NCBI RefSeq assembly: GCF_002072105.2
Contig: NZ_MTBC01000008.1
Coordinates: 123,438 to 187,437 of the forward strand
Direction of reading: 5' to 3'
DNA: 64,000 nucleotides
Origin: Croceivirga radicis
Lineage (GTDB): Bacteria; Bacteroidota; Bacteroidia; Flavobacteriales; Flavobacteriaceae
The notes beneath the pieces are model-generated. The model saw only the letters and a program-made list of their open reading frames with translations. It did not search any database and had not been told where the DNA came from. Positions 1 through 9,121 of this stretch are shown piece by piece; position 1 is the first letter of the stretch; each line of letters opens with the position of its first letter. A program made the translations under genes and the position numbers.

Positions 1-1
1 T

Positions 2-151
2 ACCAATAATGCTGGCAAAAAGGGTGGAAAAGCCACCACCTATGAAAATCGTACCAAAGAAGAGCTCTACGAACAGGCCAAAAAAGTAGGTATTGAGGGA
101 CGATCCAAAATGGACAAAAAAGAACTCATTAAAGCTTTACGAAACAATTAA
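2..151 (+). CDS. Rho termination factor N-terminal-like domain protein, C-terminal fragment
   Basis: The window opens inside this gene; only the last 49 codons and the TAA stop are visible. After a Gly/Lys-rich linker (NAGKKGGKATT) comes a helix-turn-helix-like stretch, RTKEELYEQAKKVGIEGR followed by MDKKELIKALR. That pattern fits the small SAP/Rho-N type domain found in many Bacteroidota proteins and in the N-terminus of transcription terminator Rho, where it contacts nucleic acid. The basic linker suggests a DNA- or RNA-binding or general stress role, but the rest of the protein lies outside the window. The domain type is moderately sure and the function is unknown. Confidence 0.6.
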   Translation, partial: TNNAGKKGGKATTYENRTKEELYEQAKKVGIEGRSKMDKKELIKALRNN

Positions 152-165
152 TTGATCCTTTTGTT

Positions 166-195
166 TTTGCACTTACCGGTATTGCTTAATTTTAG
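166..195 (+). promoter_or_regulatory. Possible promoter of the VOC gene
   Basis: TTTG at 166-169 and TAATTTTA at 187-194 are separated by 17 nt. They resemble the Bacteroidota TTTG/TAnnTTTG promoter with one mismatch and short spacing. The gene starts at 211. Weak call. Confidence 0.3.
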
Positions 196-210
196 TAAAA
201 ACTAGAATAA

Positions 211-636
211 ATGGCCAACAATTTAACTCCATTCCACGTTGCAATACCTGTTCATAATTTAGCAGAATGCCGTAAGTTTTATAAAGACACATTGGGTTTT
301 GAGGAAGGTAGAAGTAGTGACCAATGGGTCGACTTTAATTTTTTTGGTCATCAATTGGTTATCCATTATAAACCCAAATCAAACGAAGAACTACATACCA
401 ATCCTGTAGATGGTAAAGCTGTTCCCGTGCCGCATTATGGGGTTGTATTGGATTGGGATACATTTGAAACTTTTTCCAAAAAACTTACGGACAAGGGTAT
501 AGAATTTGTAATAGCACCTTACATAAGATTTAAAGGGTTACCGGGAGAACAGGCAACAATGTTTTTTTTAGACCCCGCGGGTAATGCCCTAGAGTTTAAA
601 GCGTTTAAAGATATGAAGCAATTATTTGCTAAGTAA
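211..636 (+). CDS. VOC superfamily (glyoxalase/dioxygenase fold) protein
   Basis: This 141-aa protein covers a complete single vicinal-oxygen-chelate module. It opens with [17 protein letters not shown] (beta strand then helix, His9 as a likely metal ligand), carries a central [16 protein letters not shown] strand-helix unit, and closes with [15 protein letters not shown], where the Glu is the usual last ligand. Family members include glyoxalase I, fosfomycin- and bleomycin-resistance proteins and extradiol dioxygenases, so the substrate cannot be assigned. The protein has no signal peptide and is probably cytosolic. Its stop codon directly abuts the stop of the convergent histidine kinase, with no bases between. 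Confidence 0.85.
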   Translation: MANNLTPFHVAIPVHNLAECRKFYKDTLGFEEGRSSDQWVDFNFFGHQLVIHYKPKSNEELHTNPVDGKAVPVPHYGVVLDWDTFETFSKKLTDKGIEFVIAPYIRFKGLPGEQATMFFLDPAGNALEFKAFKDMKQLFAK

Positions 637-2670
637 TTAGCTAACCGCTACGGTTTCAAACGCGGTTAAAATAGAATTAATAAAACGGTAGAGCTTACCA
701 CCTTCTACCACCGATTTTTCAAACTCTTGATTCTGCACAGCTTGCTCAACGGTTTTTGACAACTCCCTACCTTTTTCTATTCTTAAAGCACCAAAAGTAC
801 CCAAGAAGTAATGGGCTTTATCTTTTATAGTTTCATGGTCTTCTTGCGCTAACGCAATTTTAAACTCCTCTAAAGGCGCAGGGATGGTCCTAATAAACAC
901 CTCAACAATTTCAGCAGCAAAACCTTCTACAAAATTTTCATCAAAAGATTTTAACAGAGCGGCAACTTCATCCTTTTCTGAGTACTCCATAGATTCGTCT
1001 ACCAACGCATCAGGAGTCATTAACAACTGTAATTTATCCTTCTCTGTAAAAAATTGTAATATGGAACTTAAAAGTTCTTGCTCGGTGTAGGGTTTACTAA
1101 CATAATCATTCATTCCAATTGCCAAACATTTATGCTTTTCTCCTACCAATGAATGGGCACTACAGCCTACAATTGGAGTTTCTAACTTAATTTTGTTCCT
1201 TATTATGTCCGTTGCCATAAAGCCATCCATTACGGGCATTTGCAAATCCATAAAGATGATATCAAAGGTTTTGTTCTGGACCATTTGAACACCTTCTTCT
1301 CCATTATTGGCAATTGTACAGTTAACACCCCATAGATTTAAATAATTTTTTATAAGTAGTTGATTGTGGGGATTGTCTTCTACCACTAAAGCCTCTTTTC
1401 CTTTAATAAACGAAGTAACCTGCGTAACATCAATATTGTTAATTATCTTTATTTCCTCTTCCTCGGCATGTTCAAATCTTAGTTCTACCGTAAAAGTGGT
1501 ACCCTTTCCTAACGTACTTTCTACGGTAACAGCACCACCCATTAGTTCTGTAAATCCTTTTACAATACTAAGACCTAGACCAGTGCCTCCATAGAGCCTG
1601 GTTGTATTGGCATCTGCTTGTGTAAAGCGTTCAAAAATTTTGTCCAAGTTCTCTTCCGGAATTCCAATGCCCGTATCCACAACTTGAAAACGCACCAAGC
1701 TATTAAAATCATCTTGTTCTACAACATAAGCCTTTAATTCTACCAAACCTTTTGCAGTAAACTTGATAGCATTACTAATCAAGTTCGTAAATATTTGCGC
1801 CAACCTGGTTTGGTCTCCCAAAACATATACTGGCAAAGCAGCATCCAAACTTTTAAGTAGCCTAACACCCTTTTCATTGGCAATTGGTAATTGTAATTTA
1901 ATTACGTGATCCACAAGCGCTTCTAAAGATATTGGCCTTAATTCTAATTCTATTTTATCGCTTTCTAACTTAGAAAAATCCAATACATCATCTATGATAA
2001 CCTTTAGTGTTTGAGAAGAAGTTCTAATGGTATCTAAATACTCTGATTGCGTAGTGGTTAACGTAGTTTTTCGCAATAAGTCATTAAAACCAATAATGGC
2101 ATTTAGAGGTGTTCTAATCTCATGACTCATATTAGACAAAAATTCTTCTTTTGCCTTTGCCAATTTCATTGCCTCTAACCTACTTTTTCTTAAAGAAATT
2201 AAGCTCATGGCTGTTTTAGCCATGGTTTTTAAAAGTTGTTTCTCTTTATCTGTAAGCTCTCTCGGTTTTTGATCTACTGCGCAGAAAGTACCTATAGCAT
2301 GGTTATCTAAATCCATTATGGGGACACCAGCATAAAACCGAGCTCCCAATTCTCCTGTAACAAATACGTTATCTTTAAAGGTTTCGCTCTCTAAAGTATC
2401 ATTTACAATTAAAGGCTCCTTACCCATTATGGTATGTTTGCAGAACGATATATCTATAGGCGTCTCACTTACATCTAAACCTACTTTTGATTTAAACCAT
2501 TGTCGTTGACCATCCAAAAGACTTATGTAAGAAATAGGTACATCTAAAATTTGGGAGGCAAGCAAGGTTAACTCATCGAACATGGCTTCTTCTTGGGAAT
2601 CCATGATTTCATAGTAGTCAAGTCTTTTTATTCTATCAGCTTCATTGTTTGCAGGGACTACCTCTGACAT
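637..2670 (-). CDS. GAF-domain hybrid histidine kinase with receiver and Hpt domains
   Basis: The protein has 677 aa and no membrane segment, so it is a soluble sensor kinase. Domain order: GAF (about 25-165, with SFCKHTIM and GVPIMD); HisKA with phospho-acceptor His183 in SHEIRTPLNAIIGF; HATPase_c with N-box NLISNAIKF (296-304), DTGIGIP (332-338) and GGTGLGLSIV (361-370); receiver with Asp475 in FMDLQMPVMDG and Lys526 in SKPY; and a C-terminal Hpt-like helix bundle with His620 in KAHYFLGTFGAL. All catalytic residues of a full His-Asp-His relay are present. No partner response regulator gene is adjacent, so the Hpt output probably acts on a regulator elsewhere. The signal sensed by the GAF domain is unknown. 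Confidence 0.93.
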   Translation of the reverse strand: MSEVVPANNEADRIKRLDYYEIMDSQEEAMFDELTLLASQILDVPISYISLLDGQRQWFKSKVGLDVSETPIDISFCKHTIMGKEPLIVNDTLESETFKDNVFVTGELGARFYAGVPIMDLDNHAIGTFCAVDQKPRELTDKEKQLLKTMAKTAMSLISLRKSRLEAMKLAKAKEEFLSNMSHEIRTPLNAIIGFNDLLRKTTLTTTQSEYLDTIRTSSQTLKVIIDDVLDFSKLESDKIELELRPISLEALVDHVIKLQLPIANEKGVRLLKSLDAALPVYVLGDQTRLAQIFTNLISNAIKFTAKGLVELKAYVVEQDDFNSLVRFQVVDTGIGIPEENLDKIFERFTQADANTTRLYGGTGLGLSIVKGFTELMGGAVTVESTLGKGTTFTVELRFEHAEEEEIKIINNIDVTQVTSFIKGKEALVVEDNPHNQLLIKNYLNLWGVNCTIANNGEEGVQMVQNKTFDIIFMDLQMPVMDGFMATDIIRNKIKLETPIVGCSAHSLVGEKHKCLAIGMNDYVSKPYTEQELLSSILQFFTEKDKLQLLMTPDALVDESMEYSEKDEVAALLKSFDENFVEGFAAEIVEVFIRTIPAPLEEFKIALAQEDHETIKDKAHYFLGTFGALRIEKGRELSKTVEQAVQNQEFEKSVVEGGKLYRFINSILTAFETVAVS

Positions 2671-2701
2671 AATATATATTTGTAGGTTTTTTCTTATAAC
2701 T

Positions 2702-2731
2702 CAAATCTAACTTAAAAATTGTAACGCGTTA
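2702..2731 (-). promoter_or_regulatory. Promoter -7 box and adjacent palindrome upstream of the histidine kinase
   Basis: On the minus strand TAGATTTG (2702-2709) matches TAnnTTTG exactly, 32 nt upstream of the kinase ATG. A perfect 10-bp palindrome TAACGCGTTA (2722-2731) lies where the -33 element should be; no TTG is seen at that spacing. The palindrome could be an operator, but nothing else supports that. Confidence 0.4.
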
Positions 2732-2849
2732 GATTTTTAGTGTTAAATGTTACGGAAAGGCTATAAATATTAGGTATTTGGGCGAAAAACTACTCTAGGC
2801 AATAAGAAACACTTTAAAACAGCGTTATAAACTCCCCAAATAGCTTAAA

Positions 2850-2975
2850 ATGAGTACTATACTACTAATTATTACAATAGCATGCTCCACCCTTGCGGTA
2901 TTGAGTTGCTTAACAAGCAAACCAGAAGAATCTAAAATAGAATTAAAAGAAGAAGAATTTACAGATTTTCCTTAA
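2850..2975 (+). CDS. Possible 41-aa membrane or lipoprotein-like peptide
   Basis: A short frame starts at ATG 2850. It encodes a hydrophobic N-terminal stretch ([19 protein letters not shown]) and then a charged tail rich in Lys and Glu ending EEFTDFP. The hydrophobic part could be a single transmembrane helix. VLSC loosely resembles a lipobox, but no basic residues precede it. The TAA stop interlocks with the folD stop on the other strand (TTAA, 2972-2975), an arrangement also seen at other genuine convergent pairs here. No ribosome-binding site is evident. It may be real, but could be chance. Confidence 0.4.
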   Translation: MSTILLIITIACSTLAVLSCLTSKPEESKIELKEEEFTDFP

Positions 2976-3844
2976 GCCCTTCTCTTTCTTGCCAATAAAG
3001 TATTTTGTAACAACATAGCAATGGTCATAGGCCCAACCCCTCCTGGAACCGGAGTTATGTAAGAGGCTTTTGGCGCCACTTCCTTAAAATCTACGTCGCC
3101 AGTAATGTAGTACCCCTTTTCAGAGCTATCTGGAACACGGGTTATACCTACATCTATAACTACCACACCTTCCTTAACCATATCTGCTTTTAAGAAATCT
3201 GGCACACCCAAGGCAGAGACTATGATGTCTGCATTTTTAGTAAACTCTTTTAAGTTTTTTGTTCTACTATGGGTAAGCGTAACCGTAGCATCTGCAGCTT
3301 TCCCTTTTTGACTCATTAAAATACTGATAGGCCTACCTACTATATGGCTTCTACCTATTACCACCGTATGCTTACCAGATGTATCTACATTATACCTGCG
3401 TAGCAACTCCATAATGCCAAAAGGCGTTGCCGGAATAAAAGACACCATATCCAAGGCCATACGACCAAAATTTTCTGGATGAAAACCGTCTACATCTTTA
3501 CTAGGGTCTACCGCCAATAAAACTTTTTGCTCGTTTATGTGCTTTGGAAGTGGCAATTGAACAATATAACCATCTATGTCCGGATTATTGTTTAGGGCCG
3601 CTACTTGCTCCAACAATTTTTCTTCAGAAGTATCTTCTGGCAGTTGAATTAATGTAGACTCAAAACCTATTTTTTTACAAGAACGCACTTTACTACCCAC
3701 GTAAGTTAAGCTAGCCCCATCATTACCTACCAAAACTGCTGCCAAATGAGGTACCTTCTCCCCACGGTCTTTCATTTTAGCTACTTCTACTGCAATTTCT
3801 TGTTTAATATCGTTAGATATTTTTTTACCGTCTAGGATTTCCAT
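2972..3844 (-). CDS. folD: Bifunctional methylenetetrahydrofolate dehydrogenase / methenyltetrahydrofolate cyclohydrolase
   Basis: FolD interconverts 5,10-methylene-, 5,10-methenyl- and 10-formyl-tetrahydrofolate with NADP, supplying one-carbon units for purines and formyl-Met-tRNA in the cytosol. The 290-aa length is typical. Visible signatures are [16 protein letters not shown], holding the conserved Tyr48 and the catalytic Lys52; [20 protein letters not shown]; the Rossmann motif [13 protein letters not shown]; and the C-terminal [16 protein letters not shown]. The gene follows ffh in the same direction with a 40-bp gap, so the two may be cotranscribed. Confidence 0.97.
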   Translation of the reverse strand: MEILDGKKISNDIKQEIAVEVAKMKDRGEKVPHLAAVLVGNDGASLTYVGSKVRSCKKIGFESTLIQLPEDTSEEKLLEQVAALNNNPDIDGYIVQLPLPKHINEQKVLLAVDPSKDVDGFHPENFGRMALDMVSFIPATPFGIMELLRRYNVDTSGKHTVVIGRSHIVGRPISILMSQKGKAADATVTLTHSRTKNLKEFTKNADIIVSALGVPDFLKADMVKEGVVVIDVGITRVPDSSEKGYYITGDVDFKEVAPKASYITPVPGGVGPMTIAMLLQNTLLARKRRA

Positions 3845-3884
3845 AGGTGTATTTTGTAGGTAATTGTTTGTATTATACTTTTTA

Positions 3885-5213
3885 CTATCGCATATTTTGC
3901 ATCATCTGCATCATACGCTTGCCACCACCGCCTTGCATCATTTTCATCATTTTGCTCATCTGGTCAAATTGTTTTAGCAACTGGTTTACATCTTGAACCG
4001 AACGGCCACTACCTGCAGCAATACGTTTTTTACGGCTAGAGTTTAACTTATTAGGGTTTGCGCGCTCGTCTGGCGTCATGGAATGAATAATAGCCTCTAT
4101 ATGCTTAAAAGCATCATCGTCTATATCTATACCTTTTAAGGCCTTTCCCATTCCGGGTATCATGCCCATAAGGTCTTTCATATTACCCATTTTCTTTATC
4201 TGCTGTATCTGAGATAAGAAATCGTCAAAGCCAAATTTATTTTTGGCAATTTTTTTCTGGATTTTACGGGCCTGTTCTTCATCAAACTGCTCTTGCGCAC
4301 GTTCTACAAGAGACACTACGTCTCCCATGCCCAAAATCCTATCTGCCATTCTAGAAGGATAGAACACATCTATGGCCTCCATCTTCTCACCTGTACCAAT
4401 AAATTTGATAGGCTTGTTTACAACAGACTTAATAGATATTGCCGCACCACCACGAGTATCACCATCTAACTTGGTAAGGATAACCCCATCAAAATTCAGA
4501 ACGTCGTTAAATGCTTTGGCCGTATTCACTGCGTCTTGACCCGTCATGGAATCTACAACAAAAAGCGTCTCTTGTGGTTGTATCGCTTTATGGATGTTAG
4601 AAATTTCATCCATCATTTCTTGGTCCACGGCCAAACGACCCGCCGTATCAATAATGACCACGTTACACCCTAAGGTCTTAGCATGGGCTATACCCGCTTG
4701 GGCAATTACAACAGGATCAGTGTTACCCCTATCTGAATACACCTCTACCCCTATTTGCTCACCAACCACATGCAATTGGTCTATTGCCGCCGGACGGTAA
4801 ACATCACAAGCCACCAAAAGTGGTTTCTTGGTCTTTTTATTTTTTAAAAAATTTGCCAGTTTACCGGAAAAAGTTGTTTTACCAGAACCTTGTAAACCAG
4901 ACATTAAAATTACAGATGGGTTACCAGAAAGGTCTACCCCTTCGGCATCGCCACCCATAAGTTGGGTAAGCTCATCTTTTACAATTTTGACCATTAACTG
5001 GCCTGGTTGTAACGTAGACAGTACGTTCTGCCCTAACGCCTTATCCTTTACCGTATTGGTAAATTCTTTAGCTATTTTAAAATTGACATCCGCATCCAAT
5101 AACGCGCGTCTTACCTCTTTTAAGGTTTCAGCAACATTTATTTCTGTGATTTTACCGTGCCCCTTTAAATTATGTAAGGCTTTATCTAGTTTTTCACTTA
5201 AATTATCGAACAT
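3885..5213 (-). CDS. ffh: Signal recognition particle protein Ffh (SRP54)
   Basis: Ffh is the GTPase that binds 4.5S RNA and signal sequences of nascent membrane proteins and delivers ribosomes to FtsY. The 442 residues show the N domain helices (1-95), the G domain with P-loop GLQGSGKTT (106-114), DTAGR and the TKLDGD specificity motif, then the Met-rich M domain (about 300-442) with [15 protein letters not shown] for RNA binding. The C-terminus is a dense Met/Gly stretch ([16 protein letters not shown]), the flexible methionine brush that holds signal peptides. The length is normal. Confidence 0.98.
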   Translation of the reverse strand: MFDNLSEKLDKALHNLKGHGKITEINVAETLKEVRRALLDADVNFKIAKEFTNTVKDKALGQNVLSTLQPGQLMVKIVKDELTQLMGGDAEGVDLSGNPSVILMSGLQGSGKTTFSGKLANFLKNKKTKKPLLVACDVYRPAAIDQLHVVGEQIGVEVYSDRGNTDPVVIAQAGIAHAKTLGCNVVIIDTAGRLAVDQEMMDEISNIHKAIQPQETLFVVDSMTGQDAVNTAKAFNDVLNFDGVILTKLDGDTRGGAAISIKSVVNKPIKFIGTGEKMEAIDVFYPSRMADRILGMGDVVSLVERAQEQFDEEQARKIQKKIAKNKFGFDDFLSQIQQIKKMGNMKDLMGMIPGMGKALKGIDIDDDAFKHIEAIIHSMTPDERANPNKLNSSRKKRIAAGSGRSVQDVNQLLKQFDQMSKMMKMMQGGGGKRMMQMMQNMR

Positions 5214-5244
5214 CTGCTTACTACGATTTAATTTTTGAAGAGCA

Positions 5245-5252
5245 CAAATTTA
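5245..5252 (-). promoter_or_regulatory. Promoter -7 box of ffh
   Basis: The minus strand reads TAAATTTG here, an exact match to the Bacteroidota -7 consensus TAnnTTTG, 31 nt upstream of the ffh ATG. A convincing -33 TTG is not visible at 19-nt spacing. Confidence 0.45.
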
Positions 5253-5321
5253 AGAATTACTAATGGATTGGTTATGCCACTATGCGTAGAAACTAACGTA
5301 TTATTGAACTAAAAACCCAAA

Positions 5322-5362
5322 TAAAAAAAGAAAAGGACAGCTTTGAGGCAAACTGTCCTTTT
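5322..5362 (-). terminator. Intrinsic terminator of the repeat-lipoprotein gene
   Basis: AAAAGGACAG (5331-5340) pairs with CTGTCCTTTT (5353-5362). A nested TTTG/CAAA pair extends the helix, which leaves a very small loop. On the minus strand it is followed by a T-run (5322-5329) and lies 33 bp beyond the lipoprotein stop codon. Confidence 0.85.
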
Positions 5363-5394
5363 CACGATAAAGATTTTTAGTAAAAGTGGTGGGG

Positions 5395-7482
5395 TTATGC
5401 TTTCTTTTCAAAAACTACTACTCTTACCATTCCTTCATCTTCATAAACCAATTTAAATCGTTCTGTACTCAACTCGGTCAAGTACCATGCTTTGGTAAGT
5501 AAATAATATCTCGTTTCGTCTATTCCAAGATTAAAAAACACTCTTAAATCACCGTTATAGCCCCTAAAACTTCTCCATACTCCTGTACGTTGCGGATCAT
5601 TATTAATACTTACTGCCAGGTCATTGTTAGCGCTGAAATCAAAATCCAAACTTTCAAATTCTGCCGTCCTATCCGTGTTGTTCTCTAAATACTGCGTAAC
5701 ATTCCACTGACCGCCCTGCATTATATTTCTAATTTCAAGAATATCTGAATCGGCATCCTCGGCGCAAACACGAACCAACTCTAATTCATAACCAATTTCT
5801 TCTACTTTTAGTTTTAGGTAATTGGTTTCTAGCACGTCTACCGCCCACTCATAATTAAAATCTACTTCTGCCAAAGCACTTAACATTAAGGATAGTTCGC
5901 CTGCATTGTTATAACCTATTGTCCATTCACCTGCGGAAGCCACTTCTGCACCAACATCAAATGTCATAGTACCTTCTTGGCTAAAATCAAAAGCGTTACC
6001 CAAGTAATTTTCTATCTCTTGTCCTTGCGCCTTCATTCCATCAACAATCCATTCGCATTCTACCAATAACGCCATAAAGTTATCCTGTGTTGGCAAGGTA
6101 AGTTCACAGTCTTTTTCTAGTACTACATAAGCACCCCCTTCATTCATTAATTTTACGCGTCCGTCTCCACAATCTACTACATTCCATGCACCAAGCATAT
6201 TTTCTAGTTGTGCAGATAATAGTGCGTTAAATTGAATTTGGCCCGTAGTGGTTACCTCCCAATTACCCTCATCTACAAAAGCACCCGCTTCTGTATAGGC
6301 ATGTATATTAAAGTTTGAAAAATTTATAATGCCGTCAAAATCCGTATCCCAACTAGCATCTGCAATTTGCCAATTACATGTTCCCAATACCTCTGCAATA
6401 GCATTTACATTGCAATTACTCTCACCAGAACAGTTGCGTTCCAACACTATTTTATTATCATTGTCCGAAAAGAATTTAATAACACCATCTTCTAATTCGT
6501 ATACCCTCCATGACAAGGAAAAATCGGTATAGTTGGTAAAATTCATTACTACAACCGGTCCGTTTTCGGTAAAATCTACAGACCATTCTCCATTTGTAGT
6601 ATTGCCTGCACCACCCGTAAAGACTACAAGGTTATCTTCTTTAAAATCAAAGCTAGAAGCAAAATATTGCTCTGTTTGGTTAAGCGCGTTTCTTTTTATT
6701 TCTTTTAATTTCCAAGGGCAATCTATTAAGTAACCTATAAACTTATTATCCTCAAAATCATCATCGTTATAATCGTCATCATCATCTTCATCGCATTCGT
6801 CTTTTGCCGCTCTTAAAGTAACTGCAAGCTGGGCATTATTTGTTATTTCTACCGTGGTACCGTCTTTTTTCTCCAAGGTAATAGGATAGTCTATACTCAC
6901 TAGTTCCCCTGCTTCTTTTTCTTTAAAGAACAAACGCATTTCCCTATCACTGTTTACCGTAACAGAACCGGATTGTTGGTTTTGCACATCAAAAGTGAAA
7001 AGCGTAATAGGGTATACAAAATCTATACACTCAATATCATCGTCATCACCTCCTTCTATACAATCTGCAGCAAGTTCACGTAGCGCCTCCTTGTTTTCTA
7101 TTTCAACTTCGGTAAAATCTGATAAGATGATTGTTATGGGGAAGATAAATTCCAATATATCTTCATCATCATCTACCTCATCAAATAATTCTTCTATCAC
7201 CTTTAGGTCTGCAATAGAATCTATGGTAATTTGTATCCCTGCAACCTCTACGGTGTATGGAAATTGAACGGCAATACAGCTACTTCCATCAACAATGTTA
7301 TCATAAGAACCGTCATTGGAACTTGTATTTTCAATAAGTAGCGCTGTTGAAGAACCAACCTCAATAGCCGTTTGTTCCTCTTCGCCACCACCTATTTCTT
7401 CAAATTCTTCTTGACAAGAAGTTAAAAACAATACTACCAAGAGTACTGACAGTTGCGAAAGGCTTTTAATAATCTTTTTCAT
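5395..7482 (-). CDS. Large acidic repeat lipoprotein beside an ECF sigma/FecR/TonB set
   Basis: This is a 695-aa predicted lipoprotein: n-region MKKIIK, hydrophobic core and lipobox LTSC with Cys23. I do not recognise a named family. The sequence has two kinds of internal repeats. Residues 70-230 hold four units, each opening with an F/Y-P-Y/I-T strand (74, 114, 157, 199) and followed by an acidic segment. Residues 250-695 hold four lipocalin-like units of about 105 aa: Cys-x-Trp start (255, 369, 476; Gly-Gln-Trp at 591), a later GxW (299, 407, 519, 634) and, in the first three, a closing Cys (351, 459, 573). An Asp/Glu-rich linker (229-246) joins the halves and could bind Ca2+. It is divergent from the sigma factor at 7595, so it may be regulated with it. 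Probably surface-exposed; ligand unknown. Confidence 0.8.
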   Translation of the reverse strand: MKKIIKSLSQLSVLLVVLFLTSCQEEFEEIGGGEEEQTAIEVGSSTALLIENTSSNDGSYDNIVDGSSCIAVQFPYTVEVAGIQITIDSIADLKVIEELFDEVDDDEDILEFIFPITIILSDFTEVEIENKEALRELAADCIEGGDDDDIECIDFVYPITLFTFDVQNQQSGSVTVNSDREMRLFFKEKEAGELVSIDYPITLEKKDGTTVEITNNAQLAVTLRAAKDECDEDDDDDYNDDDFEDNKFIGYLIDCPWKLKEIKRNALNQTEQYFASSFDFKEDNLVVFTGGAGNTTNGEWSVDFTENGPVVVMNFTNYTDFSLSWRVYELEDGVIKFFSDNDNKIVLERNCSGESNCNVNAIAEVLGTCNWQIADASWDTDFDGIINFSNFNIHAYTEAGAFVDEGNWEVTTTGQIQFNALLSAQLENMLGAWNVVDCGDGRVKLMNEGGAYVVLEKDCELTLPTQDNFMALLVECEWIVDGMKAQGQEIENYLGNAFDFSQEGTMTFDVGAEVASAGEWTIGYNNAGELSLMLSALAEVDFNYEWAVDVLETNYLKLKVEEIGYELELVRVCAEDADSDILEIRNIMQGGQWNVTQYLENNTDRTAEFESLDFDFSANNDLAVSINNDPQRTGVWRSFRGYNGDLRVFFNLGIDETRYYLLTKAWYLTELSTERFKLVYEDEGMVRVVVFEKKA

Positions 7483-7564
7483 AACGATTTGGTTTTATTG
7501 TGTATTTGGTAAGTAAACAACCCAATGCTAAAATACCCTACCCATAATTCTAACTTTTTTAAAA

Positions 7565-7572
7565 TATATTTG
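7565..7572 (+). promoter_or_regulatory. Promoter -7 box of the ECF sigma gene
   Basis: TATATTTG matches TAnnTTTG exactly and ends 22 nt before the ATG at 7595. A -33 TTG is not evident at the expected spacing. The 112-bp interval 7483-7594 must also hold the promoter of the divergent lipoprotein gene, where I see no housekeeping consensus. Confidence 0.45.
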
Positions 7573-7594
7573 ACAGGCTTATAAATTTCACTGT

Positions 7595-8095
7595 ATGGAC
7601 AATGTCTGTGAGGAACAACAATACAATACTATTTTTAAGACCAATAGTAAAACGGTCTTTAACTATATCTATTATAAGTTTGGAAATGAAGAAAAGGCCA
7701 ATGATGCCGTACAAGAAGCTTTTGTTAAGTTATGGGAAAATTGTAACAAGGTTACCCCAGACAAAGCAAAATCTTATTTATTTACCGTAGCCAACAATTT
7801 GTATTTAAATGTAATCAAGGCAGAAAAAGTGCGCTTGAAACATGCGGACAAACACCGAAATGAAAGCACTAACGAGTCGCCCGAATTTCTATTAGAAGAA
7901 CAACAGTTCAAAGAAAAGTTGGAGAACGCCTTGGATGCCCTGCCCCAGAACCAACGTACCACTTTTTTATTAAATAGAATTGATGGTAAAAAATATGCAG
8001 AGATAGCAGAACTAGAAGGAGTAAGTGTAAAGGCAATTGAAAAACGGATGCACCTGGCCCTCAAAAGCTTAAGAGATAAAATTGATGGTATTTAA
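7595..8095 (+). CDS. RNA polymerase ECF sigma-70 factor (FecI type)
   Basis: A 166-aa ECF sigma factor that directs RNA polymerase to promoters controlled by an envelope signal. Region 2 is visible as TVFNYIYYKFGNEEKANDAV then QEAFVKLWENC (about 18-50). Region 4 appears as ENALDALPQNQRTTFLLNRI, then KYAEIAELEGVSVKAIEKRM (about 105-155), with the helix-turn-helix for the -35 region. The order sigma, FecR anti-sigma, STN-TonB receptor is the Fec-like cell-surface signalling arrangement common in Bacteroidota. The FecR gene follows after 114 bp. Confidence 0.93.
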   Translation: MDNVCEEQQYNTIFKTNSKTVFNYIYYKFGNEEKANDAVQEAFVKLWENCNKVTPDKAKSYLFTVANNLYLNVIKAEKVRLKHADKHRNESTNESPEFLLEEQQFKEKLENALDALPQNQRTTFLLNRIDGKKYAEIAELEGVSVKAIEKRMHLALKSLRDKIDGI

Positions 8096-8209
8096 TTAGC
8101 GCTTAGAATTGTACTAATTAAAGATAAATAAAAGTTCATATTGAATTTTAACAATATAAAGTAGGGTTTTTACAAACCCGATTGTTATACCTATATAAAG
8201 TAAAAGAAG

Positions 8210-9121
8210 ATGCGAGAAAATTACTTGGCAAAATGGCTCAATAATGAGTTAACGGAAGAGGAGTTAGAGGCTTTTAAAGCCACGGCTGAGTATGCACAAT
8301 ACCAAAAAATAAAAGAGACCACAGATAAACTTTCCCCACCAGAATTTAATATGGAACAAGCATGGCTGCAGCTTAACGGCCAACGCATGCAAGAGCAGGC
8401 CCCAAAAGTGATAACCTTGAGCCCATTTAAAAAGTTTTTGCGGGTAGCGGCGGTGGCAGCGGTACTTATTGTAGGATCTTATTTCTATTTGGGTACGTTA
8501 AACACAAAAGTTACCACACAATTAGCAGAACGTACGGAGCTTACTTTACCAGATAACTCTGAAATTATTTTGAATGCGGACTCCAAGATAACCTACAACA
8601 AAAAGAATTGGGACAACGAGCGTAATGTTGAATTAGAAGGAGAAGCCTTTTTTAAAGTAGCTAAGGGCAAAAAATTCACCGTAGCTACAGATTTAGGTGA
8701 CGTTGCCGTATTGGGCACACAATTTAATGTACAACAGCGAGATGATTATTTTAAGGTAACCTGTTTTGAGGGCTTGGTACAGGTTAGTTATAAAGACCAA
8801 ATACTTAAATTACCTGCGGGCCATTCTTTTGCTGTAGTTAATGGTACTATTACAAAACAAAGCTCTACCGCTACCCAACCCTCATGGATGCAAAACGAAA
8901 GCACCTTTAATAGCGTACCTTTAAAGTATGTTTTGGCAGAATTTGAGCGCCAATATGATTTTAAGGTTGAAACTAAAAACGTAGATACCGAACAACTTTT
9001 TACGGGAACATTTAGCAATTCTGATTTTAATGTAGCTTTGGAAAGTATAAGCACCCCATTGCAATTAAAATACACCATAGGCACTCTAAATGTTGTTTTC
9101 TATGCGGAGGATACTCCATAG
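8210..9121 (+). CDS. FecR-family anti-sigma factor
   Basis: This 303-aa protein has the usual FecR layout. A cytoplasmic N-terminal part (LAKWLNNELTEEELEAF and onward) would hold the sigma factor. One transmembrane helix follows at about 75-95 (FLRVAAVAAVLIVGSYFYLG). The periplasmic FecR domain includes ELTLPDNSEIILNADSKI and the LEGEAFFKVAKGKKFTVAT and DVAVLGTQFNV segments. The last about 70 residues (FNSVPLKYVLAEFERQYDF onward) form the STN-like DUF4974 domain thought to contact the TonB receptor. The 3' end overlaps the receptor gene, indicating cotranscription and possibly translational coupling. Confidence 0.92.
   Translation: MRENYLAKWLNNELTEEELEAFKATAEYAQYQKIKETTDKLSPPEFNMEQAWLQLNGQRMQEQAPKVITLSPFKKFLRVAAVAAVLIVGSYFYLGTLNTKVTTQLAERTELTLPDNSEIILNADSKITYNKKNWDNERNVELEGEAFFKVAKGKKFTVATDLGDVAVLGTQFNVQQRDDYFKVTCFEGLVQVSYKDQILKLPAGHSFAVVNGTITKQSSTATQPSWMQNESTFNSVPLKYVLAEFERQYDFKVETKNVDTEQLFTGTFSNSDFNVALESISTPLQLKYTIGTLNVVFYAEDTP

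Noticed and set aside
4828..5238. A 136-codon open frame on the plus strand, antisense to ffh
   Set aside because: ffh fully explains the region with all GTPase motifs; the antisense frame encodes no recognisable domain.
8164..8179. GGGTTT/AAACCC hairpin between sigma and fecR as a terminator
   Set aside because: No T-run follows the stem, so it cannot be called an intrinsic terminator; it may still affect mRNA stability.
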